A stretch of 13,655 bases of DNA from Methanocorpusculum sp. (GCA_029987245.1 DALTWG010000046.1:1-13655), one strand, 5' to 3'; positions 6,256 to 12,593 are shown, numbered from the stretch's first letter. Numbers and translations: made by a program. The notes: generated by a model from the letters alone, not told the origin.

Positions 6256-6367
6256 GTATTGGACACTTCCTGTTCGCGGATGCCGGCGGGTGTCTGCGCA
6301 CCTCATTTCTCCCGCGTCAATACCCAACACTGATAAGGGATGAGGTACCATATAATAGGGAATTCGT

Positions 6368-7078
6368 ATGGCTATTGAAAAAGGTACATATATTAAGCTC
6401 AACTACACCGGCGCAGTCAACGGCGTTGCTTTTGACACCACCGATGCAGAAACCGCAAAGAAGGCAAACATTTTCCGTGAGCAGACCGCTTACGGCCCGG
6501 CAATTGTCAAAGTCGGCGCAGGTCATGTTCTTCCGGGTGTCGATGACGACCTCGCAGGAAAGGAAATCGGCAAGGAATACAAGCTTACTCTCCCGCCGGA
6601 GAAGGCATTCGGTCCGCACAAGTCTGAAGAAGTCAAGGCAGTTGACAAGAAGGCGTTCCAGAACAAGCCGGAGGTTTTAGATGAAGTCACTCTTGACGGC
6701 AGGAAGGGTATGGTTGTCAACAAGATTGGAAACCGTTACCTCGTTGATTTCAACCACCCGCTCGCAGGTCAGACTGTTGAGTACACATATACAATTGAGG
6801 GCGTTGTCGAGGACGGCTGCGAAAAACTCGCAGGCACCATCAAGCTCTTCACCGGCCGCGAAATGAAGGTTGCAGCAACCAAGACCGCTGTTACCATCGA
6901 GGTCCCGGCAATGATTGCCATGTACAACCAGAACTGGTTCATGACTCAGTATATGATCAACCAGGAGGCATTTGAAATCTTCCCGGATGTAAAGACGGTA
7001 AAGTTCTGTGAGTCTTTCCCGCGCCCGAAGGCACAGGAAGAGGCACAAGCTGCACCTGCAGAAGAAAAGACTGAATAA
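6368..7078 (+). CDS. slyD: FKBP-type peptidyl-prolyl isomerase, long archaeal SlyD-like form
   Basis: Cytoplasmic prolyl cis-trans isomerase/chaperone of the FKBP family. The 236-residue product opens with an FKBP half-domain (KLNYTGAVNG.AFDTT, then GAGHVLPGVDDDLAGKEIGKE and LPPEKAFGPH at about 51-84). An insert-in-flap chaperone domain follows (about 85-125), and the FKBP closing strand VDFNHPLAGQTVEYTYTI lies at 126-143. About 90 further residues form the extra C-terminal domain of the long archaeal FKBPs (MtFKBP28/FKBP26 type), ending in an acidic, Ala/Glu-rich tail. No signal peptide or His-rich metal tail as in bacterial SlyD. The start is the ATG at 6368, with AGGG 7 nt upstream; no alternative start preserves the first strand. 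amrS follows 21 nt later on the same strand. Confidence 0.93.
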   Translation: MAIEKGTYIKLNYTGAVNGVAFDTTDAETAKKANIFREQTAYGPAIVKVGAGHVLPGVDDDLAGKEIGKEYKLTLPPEKAFGPHKSEEVKAVDKKAFQNKPEVLDEVTLDGRKGMVVNKIGNRYLVDFNHPLAGQTVEYTYTIEGVVEDGCEKLAGTIKLFTGREMKVAATKTAVTIEVPAMIAMYNQNWFMTQYMINQEAFEIFPDVKTVKFCESFPRPKAQEEAQAAPAEEKTE

Positions 7079-7085
7079 CTATATT

Positions 7086-7095
7086 CTTTTTTTCT
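7086..7095 (+). terminator. T-rich tract after FKBP gene
   Basis: A run of T broken only by one C fills the 21-nt gap between the FKBP stop and the amrS ATG. It may terminate FKBP transcripts at least partly; read-through into amrS remains possible. Confidence 0.35.
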
Positions 7096-7099
7096 TATC

Positions 7100-8098
7100 A
7101 TGCTCGCGGATTTCTTTGATGCGGAAAAAGAAATTTGCATGTTATGCGCGCGTCATTGTCATATCCCGTCCGGCGCGCGGGGGTTTTGCCGTGTGCGCGA
7201 GAATGCGCGCGGGGCGCTTATCGCAAAGACCTATGGTAAAATTACCGCTGCGGCGTTTGACCCGGTGGAAAAAAAGCCGCTGTATCACTTCCTGCCCGGG
7301 ACAGAGACGTTTTCTTTAAGCAGTTTCGGCTGTAATTTCACCTGCCGTCACTGCCAGAATTATGAACTCTCGCAGATTGATTCTGCCCCGCGCGCGCCCC
7401 GGATTGAGCCTGAAGAAGCCGTCCACGCCGCTATTGACAATGGTGCGCAGAGTATTTCATTTACGTACAATGAGCCGACGGTTTCGTATGAGTTTGTTTA
7501 TGATGTGTGCAGAATCGCGCATGCGCACAATATGAAAACGGCACTTATCACGAACGGATATATAGAAGCAGCTCCGCTGGAAAAACTTGCGCCGTACCTG
7601 GATGCAATCCGTATTGACCTGAAGGCGTTTTCCGATGATTTCTATCAGACGGTTTGCGGCGGCGCGCATCTGAAACCGGTGCTGAGCACCGCCGGGCGCG
7701 CGAAAGCTCTTGGCATCCACACCGAACTGGTTACCCTTCTGATTCCGGGCTTAAATGACTCCGCGGATGAAATTGCTGCGATGCTTGCGTGGGAATTGGA
7801 AAAGTTGGGACCTGCCGTACCACATCATTTTACGGCGTTTTCTCCGATGTATAAAATGACCGACCGCGCGCGCACGCCTTTGTCAACGGTTGATGCAGCG
7901 TTTCGCGCCGCAAAAGATGCGGGGCTGTATTATCCGTATGTCGGTAACGTCAGTCACGCCGAAGGGTCAAAAACGTACTGTCCCGGCTGCGGCGAACTGC
8001 TTGCTATACGCGCGGGCTATGTCTGCAAAACACCGGGAATAGCCGAAGGCGGCATTTGCAGAAAATGCGGATGGAAAATAGAGGGAGTATTTTTGTAA
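7100..8098 (+). CDS. amrS: AmmeMemoRadiSam system radical SAM protein
   Basis: Radical SAM protein of the PflA-like group that travels with AMMECR1 and Memo proteins (AmmeMemoRadiSam system). The reaction is, to my knowledge, not settled. The 332-residue product has an N-terminal cysteine group C13, C16, C20, C30 (CMLCARHC...GFCRVREN), the radical SAM motif CNFTCRHCQN with C78, C82, C85 for the [4Fe-4S] cluster, and FTYNEPTVSYEFVYD, ALITNGYI and IRIDLKAF in the barrel. A C-terminal zinc-ribbon-like segment has C294/C297, C309 and C320/C323. The length is typical. The start is the ATG at 7100 because the next in-frame ATG (7139) would lie inside the first cysteine motif. No Shine-Dalgarno is evident. 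Memo and AMMECR1 partners are not in this window. The gene converges on pdxK with 3 nt between stops. Confidence 0.92.
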   Translation: MLADFFDAEKEICMLCARHCHIPSGARGFCRVRENARGALIAKTYGKITAAAFDPVEKKPLYHFLPGTETFSLSSFGCNFTCRHCQNYELSQIDSAPRAPRIEPEEAVHAAIDNGAQSISFTYNEPTVSYEFVYDVCRIAHAHNMKTALITNGYIEAAPLEKLAPYLDAIRIDLKAFSDDFYQTVCGGAHLKPVLSTAGRAKALGIHTELVTLLIPGLNDSADEIAAMLAWELEKLGPAVPHHFTAFSPMYKMTDRARTPLSTVDAAFRAAKDAGLYYPYVGNVSHAEGSKTYCPGCGELLAIRAGYVCKTPGIAEGGICRKCGWKIEGVFL

Positions 8099-8101
8099 TC
8101 T

Positions 8102-8935
8102 TTAGCCGCGCACCGTTTTAATCAGTTCGCCGAGCACCGGCTCAAAAATAACCCCGTACCAGTGCTTTTCATCAAAAATCGTCTCCTTAATGCACCGCAC
8201 CGTAAAATCAGCCGCAACAACCGCCGACTCAAACGTTGACTTCCCGTTCATCAGCGCGCCGACAAACGAAGAAGCATACACATCGCCTGTTCCATGGCAG
8301 TCCATGGAATATTTGATATGACTGTAATACTGTTTTTCTCCGTTTTCAACCACCAGCACTCCTGTCATGCCTTTTTTGTAGCTGACACCCGTTAAGACAA
8401 TTGTTTTTGCACCAGAATTCTGCAGCGCGCGGACAAGTTCATCGACATATGCCTCATCATAGGATTCCCGGTATTCAATACCTGTAAGCAGACACGCCTC
8501 GGTAATATTGGGGATGATTATATCTGATACTGAAATGAGATTTTTCATCGCATTTACATAAACCTCATCGAAGGCCGGATACAATTCGCCGTTGTCAGCC
8601 ATTGCCGGGTCTACGATGCGAAGCCCTCCGGCATCCACCATTTCCTCAAAAATGGTTTTGACATGCGCGACCTGGCGCGGGCTGCCTAAATAGCCTGTAT
8701 ACACCGCGCTGAAACTGATGCCCTCGGACTTCCAGTGCTGAATAATTGCCGGAAAATCATCCGTTAAATCCCGGCAGGTAAACCCGGTAAAACCCGACGT
8801 ATGCGTAGATAAAACCGCAGAGGGCAAAATGACCGTTTCAAGACCACAGGCAGAAAGAATCGGCAGTGCAACCGTAAGCGAGCACTGACCGAAACAGGAA
8901 ATATCCTGGATAGTAAGGACTCTTTTATATTCCAT
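8102..8935 (-). CDS. pdxY: Pyridoxal/pyridoxamine kinase-like protein (PfkB/ribokinase superfamily)
   Basis: Cytoplasmic kinase predicted to phosphorylate pyridoxal, pyridoxine or pyridoxamine at the 5' hydroxyl (vitamin B6 salvage). The 277-residue product follows the PdxK/PdxY pattern: VLTIQDISCFGQCSLTVALP at the N-terminus, ALPILSACGLE, STHTSGF near the substrate site, the motif VDPAMADNGELY (108-119), PNITEACLLTG (142-152), and the anion-hole/catalytic GTGDVYASSF with D218. The start is the ATG at 8935; the open frame reaches 9001 but the added residues resemble nothing in the family and cover the promoter. TATA-like boxes upstream suggest a short-leader or leaderless mRNA. The kinase is secure, whereas PdxK versus PdxY and the exact substrate are not. 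Confidence 0.85.
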   Translation of the reverse strand: MEYKRVLTIQDISCFGQCSLTVALPILSACGLETVILPSAVLSTHTSGFTGFTCRDLTDDFPAIIQHWKSEGISFSAVYTGYLGSPRQVAHVKTIFEEMVDAGGLRIVDPAMADNGELYPAFDEVYVNAMKNLISVSDIIIPNITEACLLTGIEYRESYDEAYVDELVRALQNSGAKTIVLTGVSYKKGMTGVLVVENGEKQYYSHIKYSMDCHGTGDVYASSFVGALMNGKSTFESAVVAADFTVRCIKETIFDEKHWYGVIFEPVLGELIKTVRG

Positions 8936-8947
8936 AGTGAACGCGGG

Positions 8948-8976
8948 ATATATATTGGCATGACATGCTATTATAG
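8948..8976 (-). promoter_or_regulatory. Candidate promoter/operator of the pyridoxal kinase gene
   Basis: On the minus strand two TATA-like elements flank an odd palindrome: CTATAATAG at 8968-8976, GCATGTCATGC at 8958-8968, then AATATATATCC at 8947-8957. The first box predicts a start near 8946 with a 10-nt leader; the palindrome would then overlap the core promoter, a repressor-like position. The promoter of the divergent nitroreductase gene must lie in the same 105-nt spacer. Confidence 0.4.
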
Positions 8977-9040
8977 ATTCCCAGTTATTTTGGCATCTCA
9001 ATCACAAAGCCTAAAGTCTTACAGGACAGAATGAATATAC

Positions 9041-9577
9041 ATGAGTATGAATACTAGAAACCCGGGCATTGCCAACTTCGGCATCACCGTTATTCAGTCA
9101 AGACACTCTGTGCGTAAATTCACCGACGACGAAATTCCCCCGGAGTTTGTAAGAAAAGCCCTTGAGTGCGCGTCCCGCGCGCCAACTGCAAGAAACCACC
9201 AGCCGTGGATTTTTGTAACCATTAAAAACAAAGAGACTTTAGCAAAGATTGCAGAACTTGCACCAAACGGAAAATTCATCGCAGGCGCAGCGCTCGGCAT
9301 TCTTGTCTTCAGCGAGGCAGACTGGGAGTATGCAGTCGAAGACTGCAGCGCGGCAACCGAAAATCTTATGCTCGCCCTCCACGCATACGGCTACGGTTCC
9401 TGCTGGATTGCAGGAAACGGCAAGCCCTATGCCGATGACGTGCGCAAATTAGTTAATGTACCTGAAAGCTACAGGCTCATTTCCATTGTTGCAGCGGGCA
9501 ATGCCGATGTCGGCGGCGTCTCGCTTGCCGAAAAGAAAAACCTCGGCGACCTCGTATTCGAGGAAACCTACAAATAA
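9041..9577 (+). CDS. Nitroreductase family protein (FMN-dependent oxidoreductase)
   Basis: Small single-domain nitroreductase-fold flavoprotein, predicted to use FMN and NAD(P)H; the physiological substrate is unknown. The 178-residue product has the FMN-phosphate motif SRHSVRKFTDD (20-30), ASRAPTARNHQPWIFV (44-59) for flavin binding, GAALGILVF in the core, the dimer helix CSAATENLMLALHAYGYGSC, and VNVPESYRLISIVAAG near the end. The length is at the short end of the family. The start ATG at 9041 is followed by a second ATG two codons later, which is an equally possible start; the upstream AGGA is weak. The membrane-protein gene follows after 6 nt, so the two are probably co-transcribed. The enzyme might act on a quinone, a nitroaromatic or a cofactor. 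Confidence 0.88.
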   Translation: MSMNTRNPGIANFGITVIQSRHSVRKFTDDEIPPEFVRKALECASRAPTARNHQPWIFVTIKNKETLAKIAELAPNGKFIAGAALGILVFSEADWEYAVEDCSAATENLMLALHAYGYGSCWIAGNGKPYADDVRKLVNVPESYRLISIVAAGNADVGGVSLAEKKNLGDLVFEETYK

Positions 9578-9583
9578 TTTTTT

Positions 9584-10492
9584 ATGCTGTTCTTTTTTCA
9601 TCTCTTTGTCGGACTTGCCATAGGCTGTCTGCTCGCCGTTCTGCTCAAAAACAAATGGGCAGTGCTTTTTACCGGAATAGGCGGAGTGATTTGCGATCTG
9701 GTGGATAAACCTCTTGGCCATATTTTCCTTTCTGGCTCCATTAACGACGGCAGAATTTTTTCCCACACGCTGCTTGTTTTTCTGATTCTTCTCATCCTCG
9801 GAGTTGTGCTTTGGAAACTGAACCGCCGGCGGATTTTTTTCCTGTGCCTGAGCATAGGTGTGATTTTGCATCAGTTAGGCGATGAAATGTGGTCGATTCC
9901 GCAAAACTGGTTCTGGCCGTTTTTCGGTCCGTTTTGCGAATCTACTGCAATATGGCCGGCCATACCTGAGTGGTTCATTATCATCGCGCAGACAGCAGTA
10001 ATTATCGTTGCCATAGGCGTGGGCGTTTACTGCGCGGCGGTTGTCTGGAAACTGCTGCATGCAAGAATTGCAAAACTCCCGTGCTACATTTTGAGCGCGG
10101 CAGGTTTTCTTATTCCCGCAGCAGCATTTTGGTATCTCATCTGGCATGTGTTTCTTGCAGGTCCGTGGGCAGATTATTTCGGCACGATGCTGCAGCATGA
10201 ACTGCTCACGGTTTCTGAGTATGTTTGCAGCGCGGGCTCGGTACTGCTGATTCTTCTTGTCGTCGCATTTCCGTTTACGTTTTCATCCGCCCTGCGGGAA
10301 AAAACGCTTATGGTTTACGGCATTTTCTGTATGGCAGCCGCCGTGATAAGCGCTGTGCTTTTGCTCTTTGGCATTCAGGTTGAGATGGGCTACGGCTCAA
10401 CTGCCGCGCTGGTCCTGTCGTTTGCAGGGCTGATTGTCTCCGGCGGGATTCTGACCGGGCTGCGCAAAAAGATTGCTGCGGTGATGGAGTAA
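9584..10492 (+). CDS. Multi-pass membrane protein, YdjM-like putative metal-dependent hydrolase
   Basis: Integral membrane protein of 302 residues with about eight hydrophobic segments (roughly 5-21, 25-40, 60-77, 84-98, 131-157, 168-191, 216-233, 242-290 containing two). The first 100 residues carry the conserved polar residues of the YdjM/LexA-regulated membrane hydrolase family (COG1988-like): H6, D38 and D41 and H46 in CDLVDKPLGH, R57 and H61 in GRIFSHTLL, and H96 and D100 in HQLGDEMW. These could bind metal at a membrane-embedded active site. The C-terminal half is hydrophobic and unassigned. No enzymatic activity is established for most members. It lies 6 nt after the nitroreductase gene and has no clear Shine-Dalgarno. 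It ends before a T7 tract. Confidence 0.7.
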   Translation: MLFFFHLFVGLAIGCLLAVLLKNKWAVLFTGIGGVICDLVDKPLGHIFLSGSINDGRIFSHTLLVFLILLILGVVLWKLNRRRIFFLCLSIGVILHQLGDEMWSIPQNWFWPFFGPFCESTAIWPAIPEWFIIIAQTAVIIVAIGVGVYCAAVVWKLLHARIAKLPCYILSAAGFLIPAAAFWYLIWHVFLAGPWADYFGTMLQHELLTVSEYVCSAGSVLLILLVVAFPFTFSSALREKTLMVYGIFCMAAAVISAVLLLFGIQVEMGYGSTAALVLSFAGLIVSGGILTGLRKKIAAVME

Positions 10493-10496
10493 TCTC

Positions 10497-10503
10497 TTTT
10501 TTT
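10497..10503 (+). terminator. T7 terminator after the membrane-protein gene
   Basis: Seven T residues start 4 nt beyond the stop codon, a typical archaeal U-tract terminator position. No stable hairpin precedes it. Confidence 0.5.
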
Positions 10504-10546
10504 ATCCTCGGCAAATGCCCGGTTGAAAATAATTGAAACAGATGCG

Positions 10547-10613
10547 AAAGAAAAACCTGCTGTAGAGGGAAGGGCTATGGAGTTATGCCATTGAATGGCA
10601 ACGCCCTTCCCTC
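10547..10613 (-). terminator. Compound stem-loop plus T-tract downstream of ftsZ2
   Basis: An 11-bp perfect outer stem (GAGGGAAGGGC at 10565-10575 with GCCCTTCCCTC at 10603-10613) encloses an internal loop and an inner stem TGCCATT/AATGGCA (10586-10592, 10594-10600). On the minus strand the stem is followed about 9 nt later by TTTTTCTTT, so it reads as a terminator for the ftsZ2 transcript with a 3' untranslated region of about 150 nt. On the plus strand no T-run follows. A stable processed 3' RNA is an alternative. Confidence 0.5.
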
Positions 10614-10713
10614 CCTCAACAGTAAAACTGGTGCTATTGGGTTATTGTATTTATCCGTGGTGTGTAATGATGATGAACTACTTTGTACTTGACTGGAACG
10701 AACTGTTTCCCGC

Positions 10714-11919
10714 TTACATAATCCAGTCGAACGAACCGCCGCTGCGTGCAGTTGCGGACGGAGCGGATGACTGGGAGGATACGGAAGACTGAGAAGATCT
10801 CTGGACCTCGACATGGCTCGGGCGGTTGACGCTGAATGCCTCTTCAACCTGCGGCTCGTAGCCGACAGTTGCCTTTGCACCGCCGACAGAGTGACCGCCT
10901 AAGACCTGCGGGGACTGGATGCCCGTCATAATTGCCATGACAGAAACCTTGCCCTCGAAGTCCTTTCTTACACGTGCGCCCCAGATAACATCTGCGTGGG
11001 GGTCAAGCTCGTAAGTAAGCTGCTGGGCAATCTCTTCTGCATCATGCAGAGTTAAGTCGTTGCCGCCGGTAATGTGAATCAGGCCGCCGGTTGCGCCTCT
11101 GAAGTCAATGTCCAAGAGAGGGTGTGCAAGACAGTCGCGGATGACAGACTCAGCCTTGTTCTGCTGCTTGGACTCACCGACTAACATAACTGCAAGACCG
11201 CCTTTGCTCATGATTGCTCTGACATCTGCGTAGTCGATGTTGATTAAGGACGGCTCGGTGATGGTCTCGGAGATACCCTTGACGGTTTCTGCAATGATCT
11301 GGTCCATGACAGAGAATGCCTGACCGAGCGGGAGGTTCGGCACAAAGTTCTTCAGTCTGTTGTTGTCGAGAACGATAACAGAATCTGCAGCCTGGCGCAT
11401 TGCCTCAAGACCTTCTTCAGCTTTGAGCATTCTGGCTCTTTCGACCTGGAACGGATAGGAAACCATAGCAACAACAATTGCGCCGTGCTCTTTTGCAATC
11501 TGGGCAACAACCGGTGCAGAACCGGTACCGGTTCCACCGCCCATACCTGCGGTAACGAAGACAAGGTCAGCATCTTTGAGAATTTCTTCTAACGTCGGGC
11601 GGGCCATTTCAGCAGCTCTGCGACCTACATCCGGGAAACCTCCGGCACCAAGACCGCGGGTTAAGGATTTTCCGATTAAGACACGCTTGTCAGCCTGAAT
11701 CATGTCAAGGTGCTGCTTATCAGTGTTGATAGCAATCGTCTCGGAGCCTGCAACCTTCATGTTGTGCAGTCTGTTGATTGTGTTGTTTCCGGCACCGCCG
11801 CAGCCGACAATGACAATTCTCGGTTGTCCGAGCATATCATCGTCGTCAACGATGGAAGTCTTCTGCATTCCTTTTTCGAGTTCGGCGTTCTTGAGCGCCT
11901 CGTTAATGATACTCTGCAT
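10714..11919 (-). CDS. ftsZ2: Cell division protein FtsZ, archaeal FtsZ2 type
   Basis: Tubulin-family GTPase that polymerises into the division ring. The 401-residue product has IVIVGCGGAGNNTINRLHNM (nucleotide loop), AINTDKQHLDMIQADKRVLIG, the tubulin signature GGGTGTGSAP, the FtsZ2-like stretch NFVPNLPLGQAFSVMDQIIA followed by ETVKGISETIT, and the T7-loop region NIDYADVRAIM. An unstructured Ser-rich linker from about 365 ends in a short conserved-looking tail FDWIM. NNTxNRL, KQHL and the PNLPLG segment resemble FtsZ2 rather than FtsZ1 of haloarchaea, where FtsZ2 drives constriction. The start is the ATG at 11919, with GGGGTG about 8 nt upstream. It follows a CdrS-like regulator by 28 nt and should be co-transcribed with it. 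The opposite-strand ORFs across it are shadows. Confidence 0.95.
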   Translation of the reverse strand: MQSIINEALKNAELEKGMQKTSIVDDDDMLGQPRIVIVGCGGAGNNTINRLHNMKVAGSETIAINTDKQHLDMIQADKRVLIGKSLTRGLGAGGFPDVGRRAAEMARPTLEEILKDADLVFVTAGMGGGTGTGSAPVVAQIAKEHGAIVVAMVSYPFQVERARMLKAEEGLEAMRQAADSVIVLDNNRLKNFVPNLPLGQAFSVMDQIIAETVKGISETITEPSLINIDYADVRAIMSKGGLAVMLVGESKQQNKAESVIRDCLAHPLLDIDFRGATGGLIHITGGNDLTLHDAEEIAQQLTYELDPHADVIWGARVRKDFEGKVSVMAIMTGIQSPQVLGGHSVGGAKATVGYEPQVEEAFSVNRPSHVEVQRSSQSSVSSQSSAPSATARSGGSFDWIM

Positions 11920-11947
11920 TTTGTAAACACCCCAATGTTTTTTCTGG

Positions 11948-12133
11948 TTAGATTCTTACGTCGAATGTTGATATAGAATCATTTTCGCGGATAACTCTGT
12001 CTCCCCTGGCAGACAGGAAATCCCTTACAGCATAGCGGACGGCTTCGGAAACTGTCGGGAATTCACCGGTCTCAACAAATTTCTCAAGCATATCAATCTG
12101 CTGCTGAGGTAATCGAATTGTTATGCGATCCAT
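11948..12133 (-). CDS. cdrS: Ribbon-helix-helix regulator, CdrS-like, upstream of ftsZ2
   Basis: Small DNA-binding protein of 61 residues: the strand MDRITIRLPQQQIDML, the turn ETGEFPTVSEAVRYAVRDFL (helix-turn-helix part of the RHH fold), and a charged tail. RHH proteins dimerise to insert a two-stranded ribbon in the major groove. In haloarchaea CdrS, an RHH protein encoded next to ftsZ2, controls ftsZ2 expression and cell division; size, fold and position agree here, so I use that name by inference. The start is the ATG at 12133, with GGAGAT 5 nt upstream; extension to 12187 would add residues unlike the family and cover the repeats. The tail is only about 15 residues beyond the RHH fold. 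Repeated GTCTGACA sites upstream suggest autoregulation. Confidence 0.87.
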   Translation of the reverse strand: MDRITIRLPQQQIDMLEKFVETGEFPTVSEAVRYAVRDFLSARGDRVIRENDSISTFDVRI

Positions 12134-12154
12134 AATATCTCCATTATGACAAGC

Positions 12155-12194
12155 GTCAGCCTTTTGTCTGACAATTGTCTGACACATGTTAGAC
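12155..12194 (-). promoter_or_regulatory. Candidate operator repeats ahead of cdrS
   Basis: GTCTGACA occurs at 12166-12173 and again at 12177-12184, 11 bp apart (one helical turn). The second copy forms an imperfect dyad with TGTTAGAC at 12187-12194 (7 of 8 positions), and GTCAG at 12155-12159 adds an inverted partial copy. They lie between the predicted transcription start and the cdrS ATG, a position suited to repression. Confidence 0.5.
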
Positions 12195-12220
12195 GTTAGG
12201 CGGACATCCAGTTTTGGACA

Positions 12221-12230
12221 GGATATACTT
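12221..12230 (-). promoter_or_regulatory. TATA box candidate for cdrS-ftsZ2
   Basis: Minus-strand AAGTATATCC predicts a transcription start near 12200 and a 66-nt leader. A second AT-rich box, minus-strand GTTTAAATAC at 12241-12250, is a weaker alternative and, being nearly palindromic, could also act rightward. Confidence 0.45.
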
Positions 12231-12323
12231 GGACGTGTAGGTATTTAAACATATCGTCATGACACCGCGATAAAATCAAAAAATCCCCCGCTGACACGCC
12301 AAAACCGGGAGGCTATTTATGTG

Positions 12324-12593
12324 ATGAACACAAATCAATACGGTAGGAAAATGCGGCTTACAAGTCAAATGCAGGCGCAAATTGCGGAAATGAGATGTCC
12401 GGCCCGGGGCAGACCCGCCGCGGTGCGCGCACAAAAAAGCGCGGCGGCACACCACCGGTTTGAGCACCTCGAGGGGGCGGGTATGTGCATCGAATCCGCA
12501 AAAATATGCGCCCCTAAACAAATTAAAGCGGTAAATCTTTGCGCGCGCAATTATTATGCGCAATCGAAGCGGGGTGCATCATGCTTGCCTTAA
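12324..12593 (+). CDS. Doubtful small ORF overlapping cobY start
   Basis: An 89-residue frame from the ATG at 12324 (or the GTG at 12321) to a stop at 12591-12593, overlapping the cobY start by 13 nt. In its favour are a GGGAGG at 12307-12312, 8-11 nt before the start, a TATA-like box about 75 nt upstream, and the coupled overlap with cobY. Against it: the product (MNTNQYGRKMRLTSQ at the start; five scattered cysteines, many Ala, Arg and Lys) belongs to no family I recognise. Codon choice looks unselected, and an opposite-strand frame is equally open. It may be chance coding in a GC-rich leader. Confidence 0.25.
   Translation: MNTNQYGRKMRLTSQMQAQIAEMRCPARGRPAAVRAQKSAAAHHRFEHLEGAGMCIESAKICAPKQIKAVNLCARNYYAQSKRGASCLP
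12415..12447 (+). repeat. GC-rich inverted repeat upstream of cobY
   Basis: CCGCCGCG and CGCGGCGG pair over 8 bp around a 17-nt loop that itself contains the self-complementary GTGCGCGCAC. It may fold in the cobY leader, or be a fortuitous product of high local GC. Confidence 0.4.

Larger units (their letters stand above)
6094..6367. other. Divergent intergenic region between tRNA-Ser and FKBP gene
   Basis: This 274-nt region has no convincing ORF. It holds two adjacent inverted repeats nearer the tRNA (CCTCTGA at 6113-6119 with TCAGAGG at 6124-6130; GCAGTAT at 6141-6147 with ATACTGC at 6153-6159). The minus-strand TATA-like TATTTATG within the second could serve tRNA-Ser. On the plus strand, TATA-like GTATATTATATG at 6178-6189 could serve the FKBP gene and would give a leader of about 150 nt with its own inverted repeats. 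Confidence 0.6.
12134..12580. other. Intergenic region between cdrS and cobY
   Basis: This 447-nt divergent spacer contains the cdrS promoter and repeats (12155-12230), an AT-rich TATTTAAA box at 12242-12249 that can serve either strand, a doubtful small plus-strand ORF, a GC-rich hairpin (CCGCCGCG 12415-12422 with CGCGGCGG 12440-12447), and a 12-nt palindrome TTGCGCGCGCAA (12539-12550) just ahead of cobY. I found no recognisable cobalamin riboswitch in it. Confidence 0.6.

Noticed and set aside
6124..6402. Minus-strand 92-residue frame across the tRNA-Ser/FKBP spacer
   Set aside because: It overlaps the FKBP start and promoter, crosses inverted repeats and has no recognisable domain.
7100..8098. 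amrS as pyruvate formate-lyase activating enzyme
   Set aside because: The extra N-terminal cysteine group and C-terminal zinc-ribbon-like region fit the AmmeMemoRadiSam protein; no pyruvate formate-lyase gene is nearby.
10595..10792. Plus-strand 65-residue frame between the membrane-protein gene and ftsZ2
   Set aside because: Its start lies in the compound stem-loop, its second half is antisense to the ftsZ2 3' end, no ribosome-binding site is present and the product resembles nothing known.
12321..12327. GTGATGA as box C of a C/D-box sRNA
   Set aside because: The motif matches box C, but no CTGA box D follows at a suitable distance.
12276..12563. Minus-strand 95-residue frame upstream of cdrS
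   Set aside because: It has no ribosome-binding site or family resemblance and coincides with GC-rich hairpin sequence; probably chance.
12270..12580. Cobalamin riboswitch upstream of cobY
   Set aside because: No B12-box consensus or the expected multi-helix layout could be found in the spacer.
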